A stretch of DNA of 64,000 nt. Origin: Mytilus edulis (taxonomy: Eukaryota > Mollusca > Bivalvia > Mytilida > Mytilidae). The stretch is taken from assembly GCF_963676685.1 (NCBI RefSeq), contig NC_092348.1, positions 22,419,386 to 22,483,385 of the forward strand, in the 5' to 3' direction. Positions 20,471-28,069 of this stretch are shown here, piece by piece; the first letter of the stretch is position 1; each line of letters opens with the position of its first letter. The notes below the pieces were generated by a model, which saw nothing but the letters and a program-made list of their open reading frames with translations, was not told the DNA's origin and did no database searches. The position numbers and the translations under genes were made by a program.

Positions 20471-20842
20471 ATGGAATCTGAATTGAGAAGATGTTATTTA
20501 GTTAAAGTGTCGGATGAATTAGAAAAACTTGAAACATTATTAGTGAAACGTAATAATACGATAAATTTACAAGATATGGAGATAAACGGCATAAAAAAGG
20601 ACATTGAATATTTAACCGAGAGAATAAATAAAACTAAGGAAGATTTTGGTGACAGAAACAAGAGACGGATTTGGCTTCGATTAACAAGACAAAAAGTTAG
20701 TGCAAAGACTAAGCTTAAAAAATTCATAACAAAAAGAACCTGTGAGAATGAAGAAAAGACTATATTGGAAATAAAGAGAAGTGATTTAATTTCTGAACAT
20801 AATAGGATAACAGAACTTGTTCGTCAAGACAGTAATTCCTAG
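20471..20842 (+). CDS. Charged coiled-coil protein, 123 aa
   Basis: Lys/Glu-rich throughout, with heptad-like spacing over residues 15-60 (SDELEKLETLLVKRNN) and a basic middle (RNKRRIWLRLTRQKV). No membrane segment and no recognised family. Converges with the major capsid gene; their stop codons overlap by four bases at 20839-20842. The start context is the same ACTTCAAAATG as the integrase, suggesting shared control. Confidence 0.65.
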   Translation: MESELRRCYLVKVSDELEKLETLLVKRNNTINLQDMEINGIKKDIEYLTERINKTKEDFGDRNKRRIWLRLTRQKVSAKTKLKKFITKRTCENEEKTILEIKRSDLISEHNRITELVRQDSNS

Positions 20843-22104
20843 TAATTAACTTCTTTAAATCTTCCATCTTCAAAATTAATTTGTGCATCTTGTATAACAA
20901 ACAGATAAACATTTATTAATTTATTTGCTCCTGCTGTTTTAGTTATTTGGATAGTAATACCTTCAGAAGCATTTTCAATTCTTCTACCTGAACCGTGTAA
21001 CGAATTGTCATCTGTTGAACGTAGATCTAACCATAATGCATAATTAGTTGTAAGATATTTTTCTAATGTTGTATAGGATAAATTTAAATCCTTTAAAACT
21101 TCTTCTGTTGTTTTATTTCTTTTTGAATTTAAAGCAAAGAATTTATTTATTTCATCCCATTGTTGATATGCTTTCATTCCTTGACTGTATAGTTGATTTG
21201 GAACACCTTCTATTGTCATTTCTACTTTTGTTATGTTAGGATTATAATAAGTTTCGGTACTTGTTCTTTCAGGATCTTCGAACAACATTAGAATTCCTTT
21301 CATACTTCTAGCTGGAACATTTAAATTAATATTCCACAATGTATCAGATTTGTTTTTGGTTATTTTTCTATGTCTTAGTATTCTATCGTACAAAATAACC
21401 ATCTTACCATTAACTTGTTGTCTTATCTGTCTTGCTAATTCTGTATCAGTAACCATATCAAATTCTAAACAAATGTTTTTGATTGTATAACTTGCAGATG
21501 TATCTGTTGATTTAATAACATTGCTATAATTATTAAATGTAAGTTCATATTCAAGTCTATCACCAAGACCTGCTTGATAAAAAGGCATATGAGTTTCTAA
21601 TAGTTCAAAATCAAGTGGGATACAAAATCTTGCACCATATGCAGTTGCAATTGCTTCATCGCCTATGTCTGATGCTTTATCATTCGCGCCAACTCTGTGT
21701 TTTAACATGTTTGTTTCACCAATACCTTGGTATGCCATATTTAAACGTTCAGATGTAGATTTCCATAAATCAACATAACAATGATAAATATCACTATCAT
21801 CAATTGACATAATTTCATTTCCACTTATACGAATTGTTGTTTTTTTAACTATTGTTCTTCCTATGTTTTGATATATAGTTGCATTGTCGTCTGTAGATGT
21901 GAGTTCTATTTCAAATGCCAATCTGGTTGTTCCAGGAACAATAACATCATTATTGCTTAGATTGGGGAATCTCACTAATAGCTGTTGATTTTGATCAATA
22001 GTTGAAGGATTATTTGTTATTGATACACTTTGACGAATACCTTTCACACCACGGGGTTCTCTTATTTTTCTGTAAGGATTTAATTTGTTTCCGTATGCCG
22101 ACAT
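20839..22104 (-). CDS. MCP: Polinton major capsid protein (double jelly-roll), 421 aa
   Basis: Forms the hexon-like capsomers of the predicted icosahedral virion. The N-terminus (NKLNPYRKIREPRGVKGIRQ) and the next segment with FPNLSNNDVIVPGTTRLAFE are characteristic of Polinton capsid proteins as I know them. Predicted beta strands alternate through two halves, consistent with a double jelly-roll. Length is within the usual range for the family. It is first in a leftward block with the 181-aa and penton-like genes. The start is preceded by CCTTAAAAATG. The frame is intact. Confidence 0.92.
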   Translation of the reverse strand: MSAYGNKLNPYRKIREPRGVKGIRQSVSITNNPSTIDQNQQLLVRFPNLSNNDVIVPGTTRLAFEIELTSTDDNATIYQNIGRTIVKKTTIRISGNEIMSIDDSDIYHCYVDLWKSTSERLNMAYQGIGETNMLKHRVGANDKASDIGDEAIATAYGARFCIPLDFELLETHMPFYQAGLGDRLEYELTFNNYSNVIKSTDTSASYTIKNICLEFDMVTDTELARQIRQQVNGKMVILYDRILRHRKITKNKSDTLWNINLNVPARSMKGILMLFEDPERTSTETYYNPNITKVEMTIEGVPNQLYSQGMKAYQQWDEINKFFALNSKRNKTTEEVLKDLNLSYTTLEKYLTTNYALWLDLRSTDDNSLHGSGRRIENASEGITIQITKTAGANKLINVYLFVIQDAQINFEDGRFKEVNY

Positions 22105-22122
22105 TTTTAAGGATTAAATTTG

Positions 22123-22668
22123 TTATAAAAATAATTCAATTATCACTGATACTAGAGTATTGATACATGTAGAATTATCACTCTCACTAACAAACCCTAT
22201 AATATCTCCAGCCTTAACTTCAAAAGGTATATTAAAGTTATGATAACTGTGTGTGTCACCATTACTTAAACTTATTCCGTAACTATATGTCTTATAATTA
22301 TTAACAGTTATCATAACATCTATATTATCTGAGTTTGTTCTTAAACTTACTAAACTAATACCCAATATTTGTCCTGGAAAGTTCATTACATAATAACCAC
22401 CACCACCATCACCAAAATTAAACTTTTGTCTTGCATGTAATGGACCATCAATTCCAGCATTTATACTTATTATTTTTCTGTCTGGTTTATTTTTAATATT
22501 ACCAACTATATTTTCAACATTTAAAACTCTGATGTTTAGGGCAGAGACACCCCGTTGTAAATGTTTATCCTTAGTATCCCTTGTTCGAAGTTCACTCTTC
22601 ATATTTAATATTTCCTTTTTTATTTCCGATGTATCTACGTTTTTTTTTTTGACACCAAGTATGCTCAT
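22123..22668 (-). CDS. Coiled-coil plus beta-sandwich protein, 181 aa (possible fibre or vertex protein)
   Basis: Residues about 12-60 look like coiled coil with a predicted trimer-type heptad pattern (EIKKEILNMKSELRTRDTK). Residues 65-181 are beta-rich with a glycine loop (NFGDGGGGYYVMNFPGQ). It lies between the penton-like gene and the capsid gene in one orientation with short gaps (13 and 18 bases). Stalk plus globular head resembles capsid fibres, but this is inference from pattern, not homology. Confidence 0.75.
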   Translation of the reverse strand: MSILGVKKKNVDTSEIKKEILNMKSELRTRDTKDKHLQRGVSALNIRVLNVENIVGNIKNKPDRKIISINAGIDGPLHARQKFNFGDGGGGYYVMNFPGQILGISLVSLRTNSDNIDVMITVNNYKTYSYGISLSNGDTHSYHNFNIPFEVKAGDIIGFVSESDNSTCINTLVSVIIELFL

Positions 22669-22681
22669 TTTATTAAATAAA

Positions 22682-23323
22682 TTATATAACTTCTAAAACA
22701 CAATTAATTGGTAAATGATTAATTATCTTGTTATTATTTTCATCTCTTATTTCTAATTTCAATTCTGTTATAACATCATTTACTAAACACTTATATTCCG
22801 GATGCTCAAATCTCGCTGTTATAACTTCACCAAACTCTTTATTCTCGACTGGAATAACAGCCAATAATGTACTTGGCTTACCATCAAGATAATTATGAGA
22901 AGTGCTAACTTGTTCCAAATGGATATATAATGATTTATGGATAGCAAAATCCACAAATTTGTTTCCATAATGTAATTCATCAGGTTCGAATTTACGTTTA
23001 TTATTAAATCCTAACATATTTCCCAAACCCTTACTTATCTTTAACTCAGTAGTAGTGTTTAATGAAGCGATACCATTTGCTTCATTTACGGATAATACAA
23101 TATTTTCTTTTTGAAATTCATCCACTATTTGTTGAAAACTATAATAACCATTCATAATCCTTTGCTGTGTCTCTCCGGTTTTTGTAATAAACCCATGATA
23201 AACATTATACCAACCTATACTGTATCTTATAAATTTCAAACCAATACGTTTATTTCCATTTCTGTTATTTATGTATTGTTCTAAGTTTATTGTATTATCA
23301 ATATTTGAAATAGTATGAAACAT
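22682..23323 (-). CDS. Minor capsid (penton-like, single jelly-roll) protein, 213 aa
   Basis: Beta-rich protein. Its C-terminal segment LKLEIRDENNNKIINHLPIN followed by CVLEVI is the signature I associate with the Polinton minor capsid or penton protein (often called PY), which occupies capsid vertices. It is first in the leftward capsid block, 15 bases from the divergent start of the 413-aa gene. The start context is TATTAAAAATG. The frame is intact. Confidence 0.83.
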   Translation of the reverse strand: MFHTISNIDNTINLEQYINNRNGNKRIGLKFIRYSIGWYNVYHGFITKTGETQQRIMNGYYSFQQIVDEFQKENIVLSVNEANGIASLNTTTELKISKGLGNMLGFNNKRKFEPDELHYGNKFVDFAIHKSLYIHLEQVSTSHNYLDGKPSTLLAVIPVENKEFGEVITARFEHPEYKCLVNDVITELKLEIRDENNNKIINHLPINCVLEVI

Positions 23324-23338
23324 TTTTAATATAAAAAA

Positions 23339-24580
23339 ATGATAACAAAAGAATTTAAATATAATCCTAATGTTTCATATAATCCAGGTATTAAATATTC
23401 TGAAAAAGATCATCAATTAAAAACAAATCTTGTAAATCAAACGATATTTGTAAATCAAAAAGAGAACTTTAAAACATCTTTTCCTGATTTATTTCAAAAC
23501 TATCAAAACCCATCAATACACACTAACGAACCATGGAATACATGGATTCATTCTTCATTTGATTGGTGGCAATGTCAGTTAAATTTTGCAGTTTGGTGTG
23601 CAAGTACAGGATGTGGTGTTTCTTATAATGATCATATACAAAATACTTCGCTTGACGCAAATCTTACAAAGTCTTTTTATATGTTTCATTTATATTATTG
23701 CATTGCCAGAATTTTAAAAGAACTTAAATCACCTTTACCAACAGATTCTTCTTTCTGTTATTATAAGAACTCATATGACAAAGCTGTATATCAAAAATTA
23801 TGTAAAGAATTTAATGTTTCAATAGATACAAATTGGAGACAAAAACTAGAATCATCATGTCAAGGATTAGGAAGTTTTGAGCAATATTATAAACCAAGTG
23901 GTAAATATAGACAAAATCATAAAAAGGATGGTCCATTCTTTAATATTCATGATACAATTTATCACGAAAAAGATATAAGTATGGCTTGGACTACTTTTAT
24001 TTTAGATAAATCAGAAGGTTTTACACGAGCAGGTATTGAACGTATTAATGAAAGTATTAAAATTTATGTATGGGCTTTATTAGGTGCACAATCTCAAACA
24101 AAAACAGAAATTTTAAAAGTAGGAACAGGATTTGATGCACAAAAACAATTCTTAGCAAATGTACAAGATGTTATTAATAGTCCTATTGATTTGCCCACTC
24201 AGATATCAAATTATCAAAATGTTTTAAAATACGCAAGAAGTAAAGTTGATTATGCTTATGGACTTGGCTTATATATGTCTCCCAGTGATATGGTTTTACA
24301 AATTGGAAGTATTGTTGGTTATAATAATAAAATTATAATTGCAACAGAAAATCAAACACTTGGGTTAAATGATGATTTAAATAATAAAAATTTTGATCAT
24401 GTTGATTTTAAACCAAAAGAACCTGTAAAACCACAAGAACCTATAAAACCTGAAAAGCCTAAAGAACCAAAAATAGATCCAATAAAAAAAATTGAACATG
24501 AAGATCATGAAGATAATAAACAAGCAATAATATTTGTAAGTATTGTAATAGGATTTACAGCACTTTATTTTTTCAAATAA
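23339..24580 (+). CDS. Conserved Polinton protein with C-terminal membrane anchor, 413 aa
   Basis: Residues about 60-100 are rich in Trp and Cys (SSFDWWQCQLNFAVWCASTG). Residues about 210-330 contain MAWTTFILDKSEGFTRAGIE and a helical YVWALLGAQSQTKTE region. Residues about 358-390 are a Pro/Lys/Glu linker, and 394-412 are a hydrophobic anchor. I recognise homologues as a recurring Polinton protein of unknown function in invertebrates. The long globular ectodomain plus tail anchor would suit a virion or membrane protein. It overlaps convergently with the next gene by 16 bases. Confidence 0.82.
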   Translation: MITKEFKYNPNVSYNPGIKYSEKDHQLKTNLVNQTIFVNQKENFKTSFPDLFQNYQNPSIHTNEPWNTWIHSSFDWWQCQLNFAVWCASTGCGVSYNDHIQNTSLDANLTKSFYMFHLYYCIARILKELKSPLPTDSSFCYYKNSYDKAVYQKLCKEFNVSIDTNWRQKLESSCQGLGSFEQYYKPSGKYRQNHKKDGPFFNIHDTIYHEKDISMAWTTFILDKSEGFTRAGIERINESIKIYVWALLGAQSQTKTEILKVGTGFDAQKQFLANVQDVINSPIDLPTQISNYQNVLKYARSKVDYAYGLGLYMSPSDMVLQIGSIVGYNNKIIIATENQTLGLNDDLNNKNFDHVDFKPKEPVKPQEPIKPEKPKEPKIDPIKKIEHEDHEDNKQAIIFVSIVIGFTALYFFK

Positions 24581-25893
24581 TCTCTAGCAGCAGTAAACAA
24601 TAAACTAACAACTAAAATAAGCAATGCCCATAAGTTGTTTGCAAACCAATTTACTACGTCTTTTGTTGCAGACAATAACCAAGAAACAATAGAACCTATA
24701 ATACCTGGTAATGCAGCTGCTAATTTTCCTGCAAGAAAAGATAATAATTTTCCAAGATTTTTTAATTGTTTTTTTATCCAGTCTTGTACACCACCACCTT
24801 TTGATGGAGGAGAAGGAGCAGGAGAAGGAGAACCAGTAAATGCTTCAACAATAACACCAATAATCATTCCAAAAGCAGTTAAAACACTAACTATTGTTAT
24901 TCCTTGTTCTCTGAATAATGTTCTTATTCTTTCACCTAATGTTCTGTCTTCGTTTAAAATTTTATGTATTGTTTGTTTAAATCTATCTAATTGACTACGT
25001 AGTTTTTCTCTATTAATATTAATTACTTCTATTCTTGCACTTCTCTCAGATTCCAACTCTCTCATTCGACTACTTATTTTATCTATTTGAAATTTTAAAT
25101 TGTCTTCTTTAGCTTGTTTTAATTTGGCATTTTCTTTTGCTAAGTTTTTATTTGTTTCATTTAGTTTTGCTAATTCATTTGCAATCTCTTCTTTTACTGA
25201 TGTCATTGCACTGATTATTCCATCCATCTCTCTTTTTGTCATTTCTGTTTGTGTTTCATTATCTACTAAAGATGTTCCTTGTTCAATAAATGAAGTTTCT
25301 ATTTCTTTCACATATGTTTCTGCATTACTTGCTGTTTCTAATAATTCTTGTCCTTCTTCTTGTGTAGATATTTCTTGTAATGGAATTTCTATATTATCGA
25401 GTTCACGAATTGGTGCTTTATTTATTTTTCTCTGAAACTCTGCTCTACCTTCTCTTAAATTATCAGATATTTTATAATCATCTACACCTAAAACATCCCT
25501 GACAAAATTAACACCGTAATAACTTTTAAGAGTGCTAAATTTATAAAATTTTATTTTTTCTTTTTGGTAATGCGTTAATGCAATATCATTACCTTTTTCA
25601 TCTTTTACATATAACATTATTTTTCCATCATTTTCTTCCCCAACAAAAAAACCCTCTTCATTACGTATAGTTTCACCATTTTTTTTATAAAATTGTTTAA
25701 TCATTTTTTTTGTAGTTTCTTTTTTATGAATTTTAGATTCATCTTCTGATAAATATCTTGTTTTTTCAAATTCATTATTTATATAATTTTGAAACTCTTC
25801 ATCATCATTATCCATTAATGGTGTTTTTTCTTCATCATCATAATCATCATCATCATAATCATCTATTTTAAACTCATAACCCCCTTCTGCCAT
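24565..25893 (-). CDS. Acidic coiled-coil protein with amphipathic, membrane-active-looking C-terminus, 442 aa
   Basis: The N-terminus is extremely acidic (DDYDDDDYDDEE). Residues about 215-315 form coiled coil. A hydrophobic helix at about 327-348 is followed by a Pro/Ser linker. Then come amphipathic helices with DWIKKQLKNLGKLLSFLAGK and AAALPGIIGSIVSWLL, and a final membrane helix (NLWALLILVVSLLFTA). The LPGIIGSIVSWLL region is a conserved Polinton sequence as I remember it. The shape suggests a protein that inserts into or disrupts membranes during entry or assembly, analogous only in outline to adenovirus pVI. The start context is AATTAAAAATG. Confidence 0.8.
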   Translation of the reverse strand: MAEGGYEFKIDDYDDDDYDDEEKTPLMDNDDEEFQNYINNEFEKTRYLSEDESKIHKKETTKKMIKQFYKKNGETIRNEEGFFVGEENDGKIMLYVKDEKGNDIALTHYQKEKIKFYKFSTLKSYYGVNFVRDVLGVDDYKISDNLREGRAEFQRKINKAPIRELDNIEIPLQEISTQEEGQELLETASNAETYVKEIETSFIEQGTSLVDNETQTEMTKREMDGIISAMTSVKEEIANELAKLNETNKNLAKENAKLKQAKEDNLKFQIDKISSRMRELESERSARIEVININREKLRSQLDRFKQTIHKILNEDRTLGERIRTLFREQGITIVSVLTAFGMIIGVIVEAFTGSPSPAPSPPSKGGGVQDWIKKQLKNLGKLLSFLAGKLAAALPGIIGSIVSWLLSATKDVVNWFANNLWALLILVVSLLFTAARDYLKK

Positions 25894-25927
25894 TTTTAAT
25901 TAAATAAAATAAAAATGCCATTTTTAA

Positions 25928-26173
25928 TTAACCAAATATTTCTGTTAATAAACAATAAAAACTACCTGTTAATATTAATTTTTCTACTAACAAAAAGATA
26001 TATTTAAATTCATTATCAACCATTATTTGTAGATTTTCTATAATTTTATCTTTTTGTTTTTTTGTAAGTCCATTTATTTTCGCTTGACGCTCTTCTTCTT
26101 CATCTGAAGAATCTTCTTGTTCTAAAATATATTGAATTGTTTTTTTAGCGCATTTCGATTTTTCAGTTTCCAT
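25928..26173 (-). CDS. Small acidic protein with C-terminal hydrophobic segment, 81 aa
   Basis: Contains DSSDEEEERQ at about residues 21-30 and a hydrophobic end (FKYIFLLVEKLILTGSFYCL). Lies between two larger leftward genes with gaps of 34 and 101 bases. One of three CGCTTGACGC words in the element falls inside it (26081-26090). No family was recognised. Confidence 0.6.
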   Translation of the reverse strand: METEKSKCAKKTIQYILEQEDSSDEEEERQAKINGLTKKQKDKIIENLQIMVDNEFKYIFLLVEKLILTGSFYCLLTEIFG

Positions 26174-26274
26174 TTATTTAATAAAAAAATCACCCTGTGT
26201 CTAAAAAATCGATTCATAGTTTGGTGGATTTTCCCTAAGGGGAATAGAAGAAATTATAACTTTATTTATAAAAA

Positions 26275-26883
26275 TTATAGATTTTCCATTTTTTTTTTTA
26301 TTTCGTTTCTTACTCTATTTTCTGTTTCTTCTATAAGTTTTTTTCTTTCATCTTCTCCTAAAGTAGTTAAACTTTTTCCTTTTAGGAAATTTTCCATTTT
26401 TCCTTTTTGGGAATTTTTTTTCATTTCATTAAATTTTTCTTGCTCTTCTAAAATAAGTTTAAATTCTTCTTCACTTATTTTGTTGTCAGTTAAAGACCTA
26501 GAAATTAAATCTTTAATACTATTTAATTTACATTCTGTTAAAGTTTTTATTTCGTAATGTTTTTTAGCTTTTAAAGTAAGCTTTCTTCTTATTAATTTTA
26601 TTACACCACCAATACTTCCGCATGCGACTGCTGTTATTTGTAAAGGTAATAAAATAGGAATAGCAACACCTATACCTGCAGAAATAACTGATGCTGAAAT
26701 TAAAGTTGTATCTATTCCATCTGTAAAGTTTACTCCTCTTTTATATTTTTTATATAAAGAATTTCTTTTGTCTCTTTCATTTTTTAAAGAATTTTCTATT
26801 TCTGAAATTTTTTGTAATCTATAGTTTTGTCCATCTTCTATAGGTAATTCTGGATATAAATCAGGAGCTGTAGGTTGTTTCAT
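26275..26883 (-). CDS. Conserved Polinton protein with PTAP and LYPEL late-domain-like motifs, 202 aa
   Basis: The N-terminus is MKQPTAPDLYPELPIEDGQ. It contains P-T-A-P (residues 4-7) and L-Y-P-E-L (9-13), the classical Tsg101- and ALIX-binding late motifs of enveloped viruses. Next come YRLQKISEIENSLKNE and LYKKYKRGVNFTDGIDTTLI, the signature of a conserved invertebrate Polinton protein, then a glycine-rich hydrophobic region (about 62-97, two possible membrane helices). A charged helical tail follows. The ATG and second codon lie inside the right terminal repeat, so the promoter is TIR sequence. Function is unproven; a role in membrane association and egress is my inference. Confidence 0.83.
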   Translation of the reverse strand: MKQPTAPDLYPELPIEDGQNYRLQKISEIENSLKNERDKRNSLYKKYKRGVNFTDGIDTTLISASVISAGIGVAIPILLPLQITAVACGSIGGVIKLIRRKLTLKAKKHYEIKTLTECKLNSIKDLISRSLTDNKISEEEFKLILEEQEKFNEMKKNSQKGKMENFLKGKSLTTLGEDERKKLIEETENRVRNEIKKKMENL

Positions 26884-27413
26884 TTTTTAAAGTAAAAATT
26901 GATTTTTTTTTTTTTTTCTCTTAAATCCCACAGAATTTTTTCTCTGCCTGTTATCCCGGTTTTTTTTTGGGAGTAAGAAAATTTGGTGTTTTTTGGGGTG
27001 TTTTTTTGCTTTTTTTTTTATGAAAATTTAGGGCTCTTTTACTTGAAATGAGGGTAATTTTTTGGGGGCCAAATTTTTTTTTTTTGGAGGGGGGCGCTGG
27101 AGTCGTTCAAGTACTATACTACTCCCCTTAGGGGAAAAAATAAGTTTTATAAAAAACCCCAGGATTAAGGTTTTGGTGTGCTCTTTACAAAAAAATTTTT
27201 TTATTTTTTTTATGGGGGGGGGGGGGGGGGGGGGGGGTATAAATACAAAGTGTGTTTTTTTCTTCTTAATTTTGAAGTTAAAAATCACACAAAAATGTTG
27301 GTAAAATTTTTATTTTGGATGTAAAAAGGGTTTTTTTTCTTTAAAATGGGGGGTCAAAAATTGAAGATAATTTTTTTTTTTTTTGTGGGGGCTAAAGGAG
27401 TGGTATATTGTGT
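26878..27413. repeat. Polinton right terminal inverted repeat (536 bp)
   Basis: Inverted match to 11645-12170. The 10-base length difference equals the difference between the 24-base G run here (27214-27237) and the 14-base C run on the left. It carries the start codon of the 202-aa gene. Confidence 0.93.
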
Positions 27414-27419
27414 AAGGCT
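27414..27419. repeat. Target site duplication of the Polinton, right copy
   Basis: AAGGCT, identical to 11639-11644. Sequence continues AAACAAGTACGAAG, which is the second half of repeat A (compare AAACAAGTATAAAG at 39792 and 58702). Confidence 0.9.
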
Positions 27420-27560
27420 AAACAAGTACGAAGTTTAAAGGCATTCAGAACACAAAATTCGGACAGGTTGGCCAAATACAGCTAAGGTTATCTATTCGTT
27501 GGGTTAAAAATCCTCAGTATTTCGAATATTCAAAGTTTTGTGAAAAGTTATTTTATTACA
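27414..27560. repeat. Dispersed repeat A, right half
   Basis: AAACAAGTACGAAG, AAATACAGCTAAGGTTATCT and a TCAAAGTTTTGTGAAAAG tail match 39790-39880 and 58700-58815. With 11571-11644 it reconstitutes one repeat copy interrupted by the Polinton. Confidence 0.72.
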
Positions 27561-27964
27561 ATCTCAATGATAATTCATGTCAAAACATAATTTAAGCAGT
27601 ATTTATAGATGAGCCAAAACTATAAAAAGCTTATCATTCTAAGACTTTTATTTTTTATCTTATATTGTACAAAGATTGTCCTTATTCAGTAATCCAGCTA
27701 ATATAAAACAAAAAAACCTATAAGGAGATGTAATGTGATATACTTTCATTTGTCCTGATCAAATTCCTTGATGAATAAGAAAACATTAAGCTCTATAGTC
27801 GCTTTTCATTATTGACCTTAAATGTGTGTTTCATATGCTATAGAACAAAGGTAAGATACGAACTCAAAATAACATCAGGATCATAAATTTAAAATAAATA
27901 ATCGGAGAATAATAGTTTCTAAACGCATAAAACTTTAACAAAAACAAGATCACAAAACACATAC

Positions 27965-28066
27965 CATGCGAAACTGTTTTATCAATGGGATATGCAGCTT
28001 TTGGTAGTTCATTTTGCACCACTGTTTTAACGTCAAATAACATTTCCCCTATGCCAACAGTTATAG
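27965..28066 (-). CDS. HEPN/DZIP3-like gene, exon 3 (102 bp)
   Basis: Bounded by an acceptor (TTTTTATAG, minus strand) and a GTATGT donor. In phase with exon 2 it encodes AITVGIGEMLFDVKTVVQNE and LPKAAYPIDKTVSH. The paralogous exon at 63062-63163 has exactly the same length and phases and shares the pattern F-[DE]-VKTV-x-x-x-ELPKA. Its downstream intron contains the Polinton. Confidence 0.75.
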
Positions 28067-28069
28067 CTA

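Larger units (their letters stand above)
11645..27413. mobile_element. Complete Polinton/Maverick (polintovirus-like) element, 15,769 bp
   Basis: The element is bounded by long terminal inverted repeats and a perfect 6-bp duplication. It encodes the diagnostic Polinton set: protein-primed family B polymerase, retroviral-type integrase, A32-like packaging ATPase, major capsid protein and penton-like minor capsid protein. About ten accessory frames are also present. All frames are free of stops or shifts and densely packed, with gaps of tens of bases. G+C is clearly lower than in the host flanks. Ends are 5'-ACACAATATACC and its complement rather than the AG...CT ends I associate with many Polintons. 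A C48/adenain-type protease was not recognised. The element lies in an intron of the HEPN gene. Confidence 0.96.

Noticed and set aside
23339-24580. 413-aa protein as the missing adenain-type protease (Cys/Trp-rich region)
   Set aside because: The H-D-Q-C arrangement of C48 proteases is not visible and the protein matches a different conserved Polinton family.
24635-25435. Plus-strand frames of 119 and 111 codons within the 442-aa gene
   Set aside because: Antisense shadows of a well-supported - strand gene.
27028-27304. Frames in both strands across the right TIR (86 and 80 codons)
   Set aside because: They are produced by homopolymer runs (poly-Phe/Gly/Pro) inside the inverted repeat.
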